This document shows positions 34,817 through 47,000 of a DNA stretch of 64,000 nt, one piece after another; position 1 is the first letter of the stretch; each line of letters starts with the position of its first letter. A model generated the notes under the pieces. The model was not told the origin of the DNA. It searched no databases and worked only from the letters and a program-made list of their open reading frames with translations. The position numbers and the translations under genes were made by a program. The stretch is from Basidiobolus meristosporus CBS 931.73 (taxonomy: Eukaryota > Basidiobolomycota > Basidiobolomycetes > Basidiobolales > Basidiobolaceae). The stretch covers positions 141,584-205,583 of the forward strand of contig MCFE01000036.1 of NCBI GenBank assembly GCA_002104905.1. The letters run 5' to 3'.

Positions 34817-37443
34817 ATGAGCTCGAACAGCGACATCGCTTCTGCGTTGGCGGAGAACGTACCGAGAATATTTCAGGAGGTTCAGAAAACCGTCGCGAAT
34901 CATCGCAAGCTTGCCAATGTTCTACGAAAGCTTCAAGAAAAGGCCTCCCAGGTCGGAAAACGAAAGCTCGACAACCAGTTCCTATCTGGAGAGCAGAGCT
35001 TCAACCTGGAATTCACCCGAAACCTGAGCAAAATCCTTCCAGTCAAAAAAAGGGAGCCTGCAGTGGACAGGGTCATCAAGTTCGTGCAAACCTTCATACA
35101 GTATAGCCAGGAGAAGGACAATGCTGCTGATAGCGATGCCCAACAGGACCCGGAAGCCTCCGAAGAAACCCTGTCCTCGCGTTTTGTTGAGTATCTGATG
35201 AAATATCTTTTGGGGGGCGTGAATGCGAAAGATAAACCAGTGCGCCTAAGGGTTTGCCAGATGATTGCTCTCACCATCAACTCCCTTGGCGAGATAGACG
35301 AGGATCTCTACAACGAGCTCAAGTCAAAGTTGCTCGATTGTGCCAGGGACAAAGAAGCCAGTGTTCGTGTCCAGGTGGCTATCGCGCTTTCGCGACTTCA
35401 GGATACCGACGACGAGGTGGGAAGCGTGACGGAGAAGCTCATCGAGATGCTCAGAAATGATCCAAGTGCCGAAGTCAGACGCGCCGTATTCTACAATATC
35501 GAACTCACCGAGGCAATTCTTCCATACATCCTGGAGAGAGCACGTGACGTGGATGCCACGAACCGCAAGTGTATTTACTTGAGATCAATGATTGAGATCG
35601 GCGACTTCAGAATCCTATCCATCGACGACCGCGAGAAGCTTTTGAAATGGGGATTGTCGGATCGTGATGCCAACGTCAAGAAAGCATGCAGTAAGATGCT
35701 CTCCGAGCACTGGATTAGCCAGGCTGACAACAACCTCCTCGAGTTCCTGGAGAGACTCGATGTCATCTGCAGTGATGCTGCTGACAGTGCGCTCAGCTCA
35801 TTCTTCGAGGCGAACCCAGAAGTGTGCGATAGTTTCTCCTTCAACGACCAATTCTGGGAGAATCTGACACCAGAGAGTGCATTCTTGGCGCGCGTGTTCT
35901 GCGACTACTGCAAGAAGCATAACGAAGAGAAGCTAGAAGAAACCCTGCCAAACGTCACTCAGCATGCTGTCTACCTTCAAGAATACAGCCAGCTCATGTT
36001 GGTAACCGAAGAGGGGGACGCGGCAAAAACCGAGCTAGAGTTCATTGTGAACCAGCTGTTGTTAATGGCGGGACACCTTGATTTCGCAGACGAAATAGGT
36101 CGCCGACATATGTTCACGCTGTTGAAAGAAACACTCATCTATACCGACGTGCCTGACAACCATCTCTCCAATGTTATCGCAATCCTGAAGAAGATCTCGG
36201 TCAGTGAAAAAGACTTCACCCGGCTAATCATTGAGATCATCATTGATGTCCGCGAAAGCACCGAGGAGGCACTTAAAGAAAAGTATCAAGATCAAGATCT
36301 GGATGAAGACGAGGATATGGAAAAACGAATCCTCGAGGCACTGGCCACCCTGAAATGCCTGAACATCGCCAAAAACATGTTGGAGCGCAGTAACGAAAGT
36401 CTACGCGACAACTCATCCATGTACGGTTTGTTGAATGAGCTCATCATTCCGGCCACACAAAGCTCGGAAGACATCTTGAAGGAAACGGCGATTCGTTGCT
36501 TGGGTCTCTGTTGCCTGCTCGACAAGAACCTTGCCGCCGAGAACTTCCAAGTCTTCATCCACTGCGTGCTCGAGGGCCATATTGAGCTGCAGGAACAAGC
36601 GTTGATGATTATATTCGACTTGATCATGCTCTTCGGCATTGGCTCGCTCACCGCCAAGCTGGATGACCCCAACATCTTGGACCAATTGTTCCAAGAATGT
36701 ATGGATTGTGATGTGCCAGAGATCCTGGCCATTGCCACTGAAGGGGTCTCTAAGCTGTTCATCTGCAAGGCGCTAACAGATACAGACCAGTACCTTCCGT
36801 ACTTGGTCACCGGATACTTCCATCCCAAAACGGCTGACAATCAACGCCTTCGCCAGTGCCTCAGCTACTTCTTGCCCGTTTTCTGCCACTCGTCACACAA
36901 AAACCAACAGGCGATGATAAGGATTGCTCCCCAGGTGATATGCGACCTAGTTCAGGTACACAAGGAGCTCAATCTGGACGAAGAGATGGTATCTCCATTG
37001 CAGATAGGCCAGCAATTCGCCGATTGGACTGATTCCCACAAACTAGTCAGGTAAGTAAGCCAAGTGCTTGGTGGAGATCTCGTGGTTCTCGCTCTAACGA
37101 TTCATTGATTGCCTGCAGATCCCAGTTCCCTCAAAGCGAAGAGACCGACCATGGCATGCATGCTGAACTGGTCAAGGAGTTGCTACAGTTGACGGAGAGC
37201 GAGGCAGCCGGTTCAAGAAAAACCCTGCTCCAGATTCTCACCAAGTTCAGAGTGGACGAAACCGCGGGCGAGGAACGTCTACAACGACTATTGAACGCCA
37301 TCGAACGGTTCAAGAAGCAAAACCCAGTCATCGACGCTGTCTCGCGCAACGCGCTGAAGCGTTTGGAAACGTCGGTACTGACAGCGCTGGAAACTCTTCA
37401 ACAACAAGAATCATCTGCTGATGAAGCGGCCACCTCGCCCTAG
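34817..37443 (+). CDS. CND3: Condensin subunit 3 (CAP-G/Ycg1/Cnd3)
   Basis: HEAT-repeat subunit of condensin that binds DNA together with the kleisin and compacts mitotic chromosomes. Two exons (34817-37050, 37119-37443) give 852 aa. The N-terminal segment IPRIFQEVQKTVANHRKL-type helix, the HEAT pairs with KDKPVRLRVCQMIALTINSLG and KEASVRVQVAIALSRLQD, RRAVFYNIELTEAILPYILE, and the Cnd3 segment DNQRLRQCLSYFLPVFCHSS are all family marks. It is somewhat shorter than yeast Ycg1, mainly at the C-terminus, where the second exon carries helical Lys/Glu-rich sequence. The single 68-nt intron interrupts an Arg codon. Confidence 0.93.
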
Positions 37444-37574
37444 ACTGACCAAACCACTCTTCTCACCCCTGTGTATATTCCTGCCCCACCCTTCCATTCC
37501 CTTCATCGTTTTGTTTGGTAGAATATTGTCGAATATTGTCGAATATTTTTATATATAAATGGATGAAACTGGCT

Positions 37575-38649
37575 TTATTTCACCAGCGGCGGTGGTTGGG
37601 ATTTGTGGCTTTGCAGTGTATTCATGGCCTGCCAGAGCGTATCACATATCTTGATTCGTGTGGCTGTGTGCTCCCAATTGGCAGTTTTGGATTCCTCAAG
37701 CAGAGTGGACAAGTCGATGGGGTCGCCGAACACCACCTTCAGGGTCTGACCCACCCGCGGAATCGGTATCCTCCTACCTTCAGGCATGATGTCGGACATC
37801 CCTTTGAAAACAATCAGCACCTACGACAACGGACGCCTCGGAGTTCTCCTACCTTTGTGCCAGAAAGGAACCACGATCGGGGGTTTCTTGGACTCCATGA
37901 TAATCCTCCCCACTCCCCATTTGAAACGAATCAACTTGTCGGTCTGATTGACCTTGGCCTCGGGAAAAATATGAATCTAACTTTGGTTACTCTTCAATCC
38001 TGCCTGATACAGTGAATCTCTTTGGACCCACCCATTTTCCGTCGTTCATCCGGTCTATCGCAAAATCGACTGCTGGCTGGTATATTCCATCCCCTCTAAC
38101 GATCGGAACCGTCTGTCCAAGATAGAAAAACAACGAAAAAGCCCTAGCATCAATTGTGTTTGAAAATCCCCAATTTCAGTCTCCATATTTACCTGGACTT
38201 ACTCATTGGTGAAGCAGATCTCTCGCGCAGCTAGACACCATCTCATGTACTCTCTTTTCCAGAACGCTCTCAAGGGGAATACGTGAAACAACAACGGATC
38301 ATCAAGTCTGGTCCAGCAGCAGTAGGCAAACAGTCGGATTAGCCAAAGATGTCTGCCTTCGATCCTTGCGGTCACTTACACTGAGGTGTGGTTTGCAACT
38401 ATAGCAGGAGAATAGAACGATTAAACAAATGCTTTTGTTCGAAATTACAGAGCAAGGGTCCTTACTTGTGATGATTGGTCTGTCTCTATTCGGATCGAAG
38501 AGTAGTTTTAGAAAAGGCTCGAGGTTGTGGACCTCAGTGGTGGTTGTACATTTGATGAACATTTTGCCAAGCAAGCCTACACTAGTCATCACCAGGCTGC
38601 TCCCAAGATTCCACAGTCGGCTGTTCTTCGGGATAACGCGAATACTCAT
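37575..38649 (-). CDS. TAZ1: Tafazzin, cardiolipin-remodelling acyltransferase
   Basis: Mitochondrial membrane transacylase that remodels cardiolipin. It starts MSIRVIPKNSRLWNLGSS at 38649. Five or more exons follow. The catalytic HX4D motif is in NHTSVLDDP, assembled across an intron (about 38390 and 38306). FFYLGQTVPIVRGDGIYQPA comes next, then the segment HIFPEAKVNQ with RFKWGVGRIIMES, and the final exon with IPIPRVGQTLKVVFGDPID ends at 37575. Motif order and spacing are those of the tafazzin family. The membrane-interacting helix is the hydrophobic stretch at residues 17-30. Exon borders are approximate. Confidence 0.9.
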
Positions 38650-39186
38650 GCTATATCAAGGGCTTCTGCTTGGACCAGGAAACTACTTTGCGTCCACCAC
38701 CGACGAGGTTCACAAGTTGAATACTATACTTGCCATTGTACTAATTTATTTTGGCAGCCAGACAGATGTGCCTAATCACTGATTTGCTGCCCCTCCGTCC
38801 ATCTAGCCATCCCCAGCAAGCGCAATCTACTTTTGGGGATGGAATCAGGAATATTGCTAAATATAATCGTAGGAGAGATCGTACTGAACACACTTATGGA
38901 AATTTCGGAATCTATTCTTGGCTGGCTCTTGTTTATTGTCTAGGAAAACCACGGAAGAGAATAGAGATGTGGCAGGTATAATATGGGGTGGATAAGCAAA
39001 TGCGGCACACTACAAGCTATAAGCTAGAAGACCTGATGCGAAGAAGAATGTACACAAATATATGATGGAGAAACTAAGGAAGATTATTAACGTAATATCT
39101 ATAATAAAGAAGAAACCACGGAATCTAATGATGATGCAAAAAGTTCCTCACAGAGCAACGTCCGATCTCTTTGTACATGGCTGAGC
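38650..39186. other. Intergenic region, no gene seen
   Basis: Tandem minus-strand spacer between tafazzin and the Sds3-like gene. AT-rich, with frames of at most about 115 codons antisense to tafazzin. Nothing recognised. Confidence 0.5.
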
Positions 39187-40977
39187 TCATACTTTGAGCT
39201 GCAGTTCGTACTTGCCCTGCCTGGTCATGTCCAGAGAGATATGCTCCTTCGAGCCGTCGGGTCGTTGCACAGTAATCTAGAAAAAGAAAGATTTCAGCGT
39301 GCATGTCCAGGTTAATCACTCATGTGCCAAACTGGTTACATACCACTTCTTTGTTCGCGGAAAGAAATTTGGCGTTGTATTTATCCGATTTGAAATCGTT
39401 CACCATGATCGCGTCCCCTTTTTTCAACCATTGGCCATAATACGACAATTTCCCGGACTCTGCGTATACTCGGATGATGCTATTTTCAAAGGGGAGACGA
39501 CTCACTTTGCTTTGTGCTTGTGGAGACTGACGTTACTCTATGGTGCATGTGAAATAGTCCGCCTTAACGATGAGTACCTGTTGCAAGCTATTCAAGGGTT
39601 AATGACTTCCCCTAAGCACACGGTCTTTCAAGAACATACCTGAATAAGGGCCAAATCTTCGCTGATTTCCGCTGGATCAAGGCTGGACACCAAATGTAGG
39701 CTAGTTAAGGATACTGGCGAGATGGCATCTGGATTATTCAAATCTTGACAGCGCAAAAAGGATATTAAACTCTGGCATCATGAGCTTGGCCGGGGTGAGA
39801 TTTGTTTCATGCAACCGCGGTATCTTTCGACTTACAGGCTCTGTATCTAGTAGTTGACATTCGATATCAGTATTAGCGACCGCTGACCATGAACAAAGCT
39901 GATACTTACAAATCTCCTCGTCCAATCGCTCGTACTCTTTTTTGAGCCGGTGCTTCTTACTCACAGTGTCTTCTGATAGCGTCGCTTTGAGTGATTTCCT
40001 AGCATTCTGCATGTGAGGTACGATAAATACGTGCTACGCACATCATGCATTTCTCATTGTTTACCTCGAAGTCACAGCGAATCTGATATTCGGTTCCGAT
40101 ATTTATATTGTTAATCGTGAATAGCTGCGCATTTCGGAATGCATTGGCCATATCGATCACGGCTCTCCTTTTTCTTTCCACCTCTTCTAGCAAAGGTGTC
40201 AACTCTGGGTGATTTTCTAGCAATACAAAGTCGTTGGAATGGTGCTTAGCGAGAATACGATTCATAGAAAAGGAGCCTGTACCATTTTCAACCATCTTTA
40301 TCTCATCCTCTAGTTCATGCAAACGTTCACGGTATATCCTTGGGGCCGGTTAGAATCACTGCTTTCACCGTTTTTAAAGCTTATTATGTTATTTATACCT
40401 ATCACGAAGTTTTGCAAACTCCAACTCAATTTCGCGTAATGAATCCAATGCTTCATGATGCTGGTCTCGGACGACTACCCATTCGATGTATGAGAATAAG
40501 CAATTCGAAAAAACAACAACTTGACGTGAGTGTTTACTGACCTTGATCTTCATCATCGTGTGTATGGGCCGGGGTCAAATCATCGAGTGTTGTGTCAACA
40601 GCGGCAGGAGGATCTAATGGCTCTGAATGTTCGGAAGCCTCTGAGCCGTTTTGCTTGCCAGAAGCCGGTGAAGATGGACAAGAAGGCGTAGGTGACAGTA
40701 GTGGCGAGTTATTTTTACTTTCCGTAGGCGAGTCCGGAGCATTCTCTTGATGATCGAGCTGCTTTTCGCCTTCTTGACTTTTTGCTGGGGTTAAATTCTC
40801 TGAGGGGATTTCTGAGGGTAGAACTGGATTATGTTCAACGCTCTTTGGCTCCTGTGCACAGGTTACGTTGGAAAGCGAGACATCAGAAGAAAGGACACTG
40901 GAAAAGGAGCTGGATAGATTTGCTGTGGAGTCAGCCTCGGTTTTGGAACTGATTGAGGAAGCAATCTCTAAGGTCAT
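39187..40977 (-). CDS. Sds3/BRMS1-like subunit of the Sin3 histone deacetylase complex
   Basis: Nuclear co-repressor subunit. The first 147 residues (from 40977) are low-complexity Ser/Pro/Glu. The family helix begins LREIELEFAKLRDR and continues across an intron as YRERLHELEDEIKMVENG, the signature of Sds3-like proteins. A long coiled coil with KRRAVIDMANAFRNAQLFTI follows. The C-terminal region (about 39500-39187) is predicted beta-rich, with KKGDAIMVND and ITVQRPDGSKEHISLDM, ending LQLKV. About six exons. The low-complexity leader makes the start less certain. Dep1 or BRMS1 would be the closest alternatives. Confidence 0.8.
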
Positions 40978-41505
40978 ATGAACGAAGGCTATTGAGATTT
41001 AGAAGCAGCGGTATTTTCCTCGAGAACTTTAGAAGCAGTGCTTGGTGACAGAGAAGTACACGACGATAGAAAAGGAGCAATTTTCTTTGGACAGCGGAAA
41101 CAACCGACCCACAAAAGAGAAACTATGGCTAAAAGTAGGCCTAGGAAAAAACGAACAGGACTATTGTGTGTTTACCGCACTATGAAGCCATGGTCAGGAA
41201 AACTTGGGAAAAAATATATATATTGATCACGGGGTTGGAATTCAATGGCGGACTGCTCTTTATTCAAAGCATATATTGATTAATTCTTCACCTAAGCTAG
41301 TCAAGTTCAAAAGTGCCAACCAATTGCCCAATCAGTGCATATCAACCTAAACCATATAGGCTACAACTTGATCGACTCGATGTATGATTTGTTTATTGGT
41401 GTGGTGGGTGGTGAGTGGGTGGTGAGTGGTATGTGGTATGTGGTATGTGGCATGTAGCACTGATGTTCAAAAAAATAAGCTCAGTACTGCTGATGCTCAG
41501 TGCGA
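40978..41505. other. Intergenic region with a TG-rich microsatellite
   Basis: This lies between the hydrolase stop and the Sds3-like start, both on the minus strand. 41399-41460 is a degenerate GGTGGTGAGT/GGTATGT repeat. No gene recognised. Confidence 0.55.
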
Positions 41506-42561
41506 CTAACGCTTAAGAAACTCCATAGTGAGTTCAAAAAACTCCTTTGGTTTCTCGGCATGCACTAAGAATGTTGGAAAGCCGGTTAATGGCTGAGTCG
41601 GTAAGATAGTAAGATCTACTTACCCCAATGTCCTGCATCAAGCTCGGCAAACTGTACGCTTGGGAAGAACTCCTGGATGGCACGATGGTGCTTTTGTTGG
41701 ACGTAATGCGACTTGCTACCAGATACAAACAGGGTAGGCCCTTCGAAGCGCTTTAGCCCTTCTTCAGTTGGAAACTCGCCAAGATCCTCAAGATGGTTCT
41801 TGATAATATCCAACGGTATACGCCAGGAATAAGCTCCACTGGGATTCTTCCTAAGATTCGTCATCAAAAACATGCGAACCCCATGATCCTAAATACTGCA
41901 CATCAGTACAATCATTACCTCCATCAAGCCCTGTCTTACTCACTGGGATATAACTCATCAATTCATTGTCAGCAGCACTCTGCTTTGTATGCTTGCTCTC
42001 TTCAACCTGCTTCATGGCGCTTATAAAATGGCCGATGTCACCAGAAAGTTTAAGTGAAACTGGTGACATATCAACCACAACTAGTTTTTCAAGCTGCGCA
42101 GGTTCGTTTAGACTGAGAGTCATAGCAACTTTTCCGCCCCTTGGTATACGAAATGAAAACCGTCAATGAAGGTGTGTGTTTCCTTGAGGAAAGTTCGCTT
42201 ACATTGAATGCCCCATGAGGTTCACTTTGTCAAGGCCATTCTGCTTTAAAAACTCGGACACATCTTCAGCCATGACTTCATAATTCAAGGGCTCAATATG
42301 GGGACTTTCACCATGATCTCTCAAATCCAAGGCGTACACATCCGTATTGAGGCTACTGGAGTAGCTTTTTGCAAGTGTCTTCCAGTTTTGTTTAGAACCG
42401 AATAGTCCGTGAAGAATCACTAAAGGTGTTTTTGCTTGCCCCTTTACTGGGTTAACGGCTTCATATCGGTCATGAACTAATTTAATGCTGGATCTTTGAC
42501 TACAGAGGCTACCGTGGAAATTACGCTTGGCGAACAAAGTGAAAGAATTTCGCATGAACAT
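41506..42561 (-). CDS. Alpha/beta hydrolase, Imo32/ABHD11-like, mitochondrial
   Basis: Four exons. I chose the Met at 42561 (MFMRNSFTLFAKRNFHGS) because it opens a basic, Ser-rich mitochondrial presequence. Upstream in-frame Mets at 42615 and 42789 are alternatives. The lid-less hydrolase core has PLVILHGLFGSKQNW, DLRDHGESPH and the nucleophile elbow GHSMGG, split by an intron after GHSM. The distal acid lies near GPTLFVSGSKS and the catalytic His in the DAGHWVH segment, split again by an intron. ABHD11 in animals associates with 2-oxoglutarate dehydrogenase in the matrix. Yeast Imo32 is a processed mitochondrial hydrolase. The substrate is unknown. Confidence 0.88.
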
Positions 42562-42889
42562 TTTCGCCAAGTGTACAGGTCGAGTGTGTGCTGGAACTGC
42601 CCGAATGAAGACCATGCTATCATAGACGTGAATTCCTTCCGAATAACCATATAAATACGCTGGAGCAGTCACATGATTGTTCAATAATAAAGATGGGAGG
42701 CTTGCCCAGAAGTTGGCATAAATTAACAAGTCTCCAAGCAATTTTTCGGATAAAAAAGAAGGTCGAAATTTTTTGAAACTCTGGATCACAAGTAAAAAAG
42801 GTCGAAATTTTTACTGTTACCTTGCAAAGTGAAAATTTCGCGCTACCTGTACTTGCTCAACTTAGAACTAGAGGTTGTACGTTTTGAAA
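42562..42889. promoter_or_regulatory. Divergent region of two mitochondrial protein genes
   Basis: 328 bases separate the chosen starts of the hydrolase and mL50 genes. The sequence GGTCGAAATTTTT occurs at about 42763 and again at 42800, a short direct repeat. Shared regulation is possible. Confidence 0.45.
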
Positions 42890-43602
42890 ATGGTTTTTCC
42901 CAACGCTATTAGAATTATCAAGAACACAGCTCGTGGAAACTCTATCGGCAGCGTCTCCCTATATAACGTTGCCTATTTCCATCACCGACCAGCTGTCTAT
43001 GCTAAGGATGGCCTCTTTGGCTTCTTCAAAAAGGACTCAGCTGACGCCCAAGTGACCGAAACTACGGAAGCTCAAGTAGAGTCTACCGTTGAAGAGTCGA
43101 CCGAAGCTCCTGCTCAAAAAAGGAGGTATGGGCAGTCTCACACGTAAACTTGGCTAAATTTATCTATTCACAACTCTCGGCCTTATCAGAAAAGCGCCAC
43201 TTACCCCCGAAGAACTTGAGAACACCATCAAAGACATTGTAAAGGAGTATACTCAGACTGATGATTCCAAATGGCGCCAGGTCAAATTCGACGACAAGAA
43301 GGTTAAGTACCAGGTAAGAGCCACACATATATGGTACACACGTCTATATAAGCATGAGCGTTAAGCTTTTTACATAGATTCTTCAAGAATGCATGCTCAA
43401 GTGCCAACGTGAAATCCCCAATGCCAGTCTAAACAACATGCAAAATATTCAAGATTTGTTACACTTCTACTTGCAAGAGGAAACACCATTTAAGTCGGTA
43501 CATCCTGTTGCCGAATGGTTCCAGAAGAACAAGGCTCAGTTCCCACCAAATATGCACTTTGTCAAATATGATAAAAGAACGAAGAAGGCACACAATCACT
43601 AA
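42890..43602 (+). CDS. Mitochondrial ribosomal protein mL50-like
   Basis: Three exons (42890-43125, 43190-43313, 43378-43602) give 194 aa. The N-terminus MVFPNAIRIIKNTARGN is a plausible mitochondrial targeting peptide. An acidic linker rich in Thr/Glu follows. The C-terminal domain begins APLTPEELENTIKDIV, continues with QILQECMLKCQREIPNASL and DLLHFYLQE, and ends with KRTKKAHNH. The layout fits the mL50 / MRP-L50 family of the mitochondrial large subunit. No single invariant motif was available, so confidence is moderate. Confidence 0.65.
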
Positions 43603-44094
43603 TTGGAATACAGCATTCTCCGTCACTTCCAATACACAAACTTTCATATTTAGGCTTCACTATTTTCTTCAATAAACCTCTCGTCATTGCATCACAAACA
43701 ACCTCTCTTCCTAGACTGCACTCTTGTCTCGATATTTGAAGAGTACCCCAACCCCGCCATACGCTGCCGGTATCGGAGGAATGATCTATAAACTAATGCT
43801 AATGCCTTCGGTAACATCCAAAAGAGATATTCTGGAATGGATTATTATCATTTACTCTGTGGCGAATGTCGAATTCATGGATGAAAAAGTTTTAGTAGAA
43901 AAACAAGTGCAGTCAAGAAAAAAAAAGGGCCTGAGATGGAAAATCATGACAGCAGCAGTGAAGCATATACACAAATTATCGATTCTGCGTATTTTTTCTT
44001 TTCGACCACTCCTACAGGCCAAAGCACACGCTTTCTAACTCAGTACAGGCGTGTACGATAATTTAATTCCACTTTGGATTATTGAAAGTTGAAT
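43603..44094. other. Intergenic region, no gene seen
   Basis: AATAAACC near 43671 is a likely polyadenylation signal for the upstream gene. A 104-codon frame at 43724-44038 has no recognisable features and is probably chance. The remainder is the RPC1 promoter. Confidence 0.5.
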
Positions 44095-47000
44095 ATGAAG
44101 GAACACGTCGTGGAGAGTGCACCCAAGAGAATGTAATCCCCCTTTACTAAGTCATCAAGCTAGTGTCTGGTTGAGTCAGCCAATAACCATTGATTTTATG
44201 AAATTAGTAAGCACATCCAATTCGGAGTGCTCTCTCCTCAACAAATGATGAAGCTTGCCGAGTTTGAAGTTACTCAGCGTGATCTTTACAACATCCCTGA
44301 TCGCACTACTGTCAAACATGGTGTTCTAGATATGAGACTGGTAAGCCAATTCTTACCTAGTAGGCTGAATCTGAATCTACCTGCCTACCAATACTCACAA
44401 ATTCGCTTCACTTGGTAGGGTACGTCAGATAAGACTGCACTTTGCGAAACTTGTGGCTTGAAAATGGCTGATTGTGTGGGTCATTACGGTTATGTCAAGC
44501 TTTGCCTCCCCGTATTTCATATCGGCTACTTTAGATCAATCATTACCATCCTACAGAATATCTGCAAAGTACGTATACTGCATCAGCTATAGCAGAATAT
44601 TAATCCAGAGAATAACCGCTCTATAGACTTGTAGTAGGGTCTTACTCGAAGAGGGAGATAGGCGTATTTATCTGAAGAGACTTCGTGCTCCTCGCTTAGA
44701 GAATTTACAAAGGCGTAACATTGTTAAAGCAGTAAACGATAAGTGTAAAAAGGTCGTTTATTGCACTTATTGCGGTGCTACAAATGGTAAAGATGGATTA
44801 TTCTCGAATTCAGCGAACCTGTTCTAACTGAACTTCTAACCACAGGTGTTGTAAAGAAGGTTGGTCCGTTGAAGATCACTCACGAAAAGTTCCGTGCGAA
44901 GAGAACTGCCTCAGAGCAAGAAGCTTTCAAGCAAACCTTTGAGAATGCAATTGCATTTACACCGGAGTTGAAGGCACATGTTGGAAAGGCCCAAGAAGAT
45001 ATGAACCCCTTGCGTGTGTTCCAACTTTTTGAAAAGATAACTTCAGAGGTATTTTATACCGATACTTCGCAATGTAATTTTTAAGTACTTACTTTGGTGC
45101 TCGACAGGATTGTGAACTGCTTGGCTTAGATCCGGAAGAAGGAAGACCTGAGTCTTACCTTTGGAGGGCACTTCCTGTTCCTCCTGTTTGTATTAGACCT
45201 TCTGTTGCTCAAGACGGGGCAAGCACTGAGGATGATTTGACAGTCAAATTGACAGAAATCATCTTTACTAATGCCCTTATCAAAGCTGGGTTGGAGAAAG
45301 GCGGCTCTATCATGAACCTGATGGAACAATGGGAATTCTTGCAACTTTCTGTCGGCATGTACATCAACAGTGACATTCCAGGTCTGGCTAACAATATGGG
45401 CGGAAAGCCTATTCGTGGCTTCTGCCAAAGACTGAAGGGTAAACAAGGTCGTTTCCGTGGAAATTTGTCCGGAAAGCGTGTCGATTTCTCCAGTAGAACA
45501 GTCATTTCCCCGGATCCTAATTTGCGAATTGACCAGGTACGCATTTATCTACACTTTAGCCAAAACCTTTCACGATACTTATTAAGCGTATGCTTAGGTT
45601 GCGGTGCCAGAGTATGTCGCCAAAGTACTCACCTTCCCTGAGCGTGTCTTCGAACATAACATTGAGCGCCTCCGCAAAAACGTTCTCAATGGTCCAGATG
45701 TTCATCCTGGTGCCAACTTCATTGTACAAGGAAACGGTTTCAAGAAATACCTAAAATACGCCAATAGGGAGCAGATCGCGGCTGACCTTCGAATCGGTGA
45801 TGTCGTCGAGAGACATCTGTCCGACGGAGATGTTGCTTTGTTCAATCGTCAACCATCACTTCATAAGCTCAGTATCATGGCGCATTATGTAAGGTTCTCT
45901 CGAATAGTCACCATTTTGAGTCAGTTGCTAAGCAGTTGTCATCTATAGGTTACTGTAAAGCCCTGGCGTACTTTCCGTTTCAATGAGTGCGTTTGTAGTC
46001 CTTATAATGCTGATTTCGATGGTGATGAAATGAATTTGCATGTGCCCCAGACAGAAGAAGCTAGAATGGAAGCCATTGAACTTATGGGAGTAAGGATGCA
46101 TTTCTTACAATGCGAATATACTTATTCGCTGTTATGTAGTTATTTGTATTGACTTTTCCTCTCTATCTAGGTCAAGAACAACTTGGTAACTCCTCGTAAC
46201 GGTGAACCACTGATTGCCGCCACTCAGGATTTTATCACTGCATCTTATCTACTCTCTAGCAAAGATCGTTTTTATAACAGAAGCCAGTTCGTTCAGATCT
46301 GCTCATATATGCAGGACGCAAACATTCATATAGATATCCCACCACCAGCCATCCGTAAACCTGTCATGCTTTGGACCGGAAAGCAAATCTTCAACGTCTT
46401 GATGAGACCAAACAAGCAGTCTAAAGTGATGGTTAATTTGGAGACAAAGTGTAGATCTTTCGAGAAGAAGGAAGGTCGTGCGCCTGACCTTTGCCCCAGC
46501 GATGGATACCTCGTTATCCAAAACAGTGAACTCATGTGCGGTGTCATGGACAAATCTATCGTCGGAGATGGAAACAAATACTCCTTATTCTACGTTGTGC
46601 TCAGAGATTACGGAGCCAACGAAGCAGCTATTCGTATGAACAGACTTGCTAAGCTGTGTGCTCGCTGGTTAGCCAACCAGGGCTTCTCTATTGGTATTAG
46701 TGATGTTCAGCCTGGCTACGTCCTCCGCACCAAGAAGGATGCACTGGTTGAAACTGCCTACCAGCAGTGCGACGAGCTCATTTTCAAAAGTAAAAATGGA
46801 GAATTGGAGAACCAACCGGGTTGCGACGAAGACCAAACACTGGAGTCGCATATCTCTGGAGTACTCAGCAAGATTCGTGATGACGCTGGTCAGATTTGTT
46901 TGACTGAGCTCAACAAGTACAATGCTCCCTTGATTATGTCCATTTGTGGTTCTAAAGGTTCCAAGATTAACGTGTGCCAGATGGTGGCTTGCGTCGGTCA

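Noticed and set aside
43724-44038. 104-codon plus-strand frame between mL50 and RPC1
   Set aside because: No recognised features, and it overlaps the expected mL50 3' region and RPC1 promoter.
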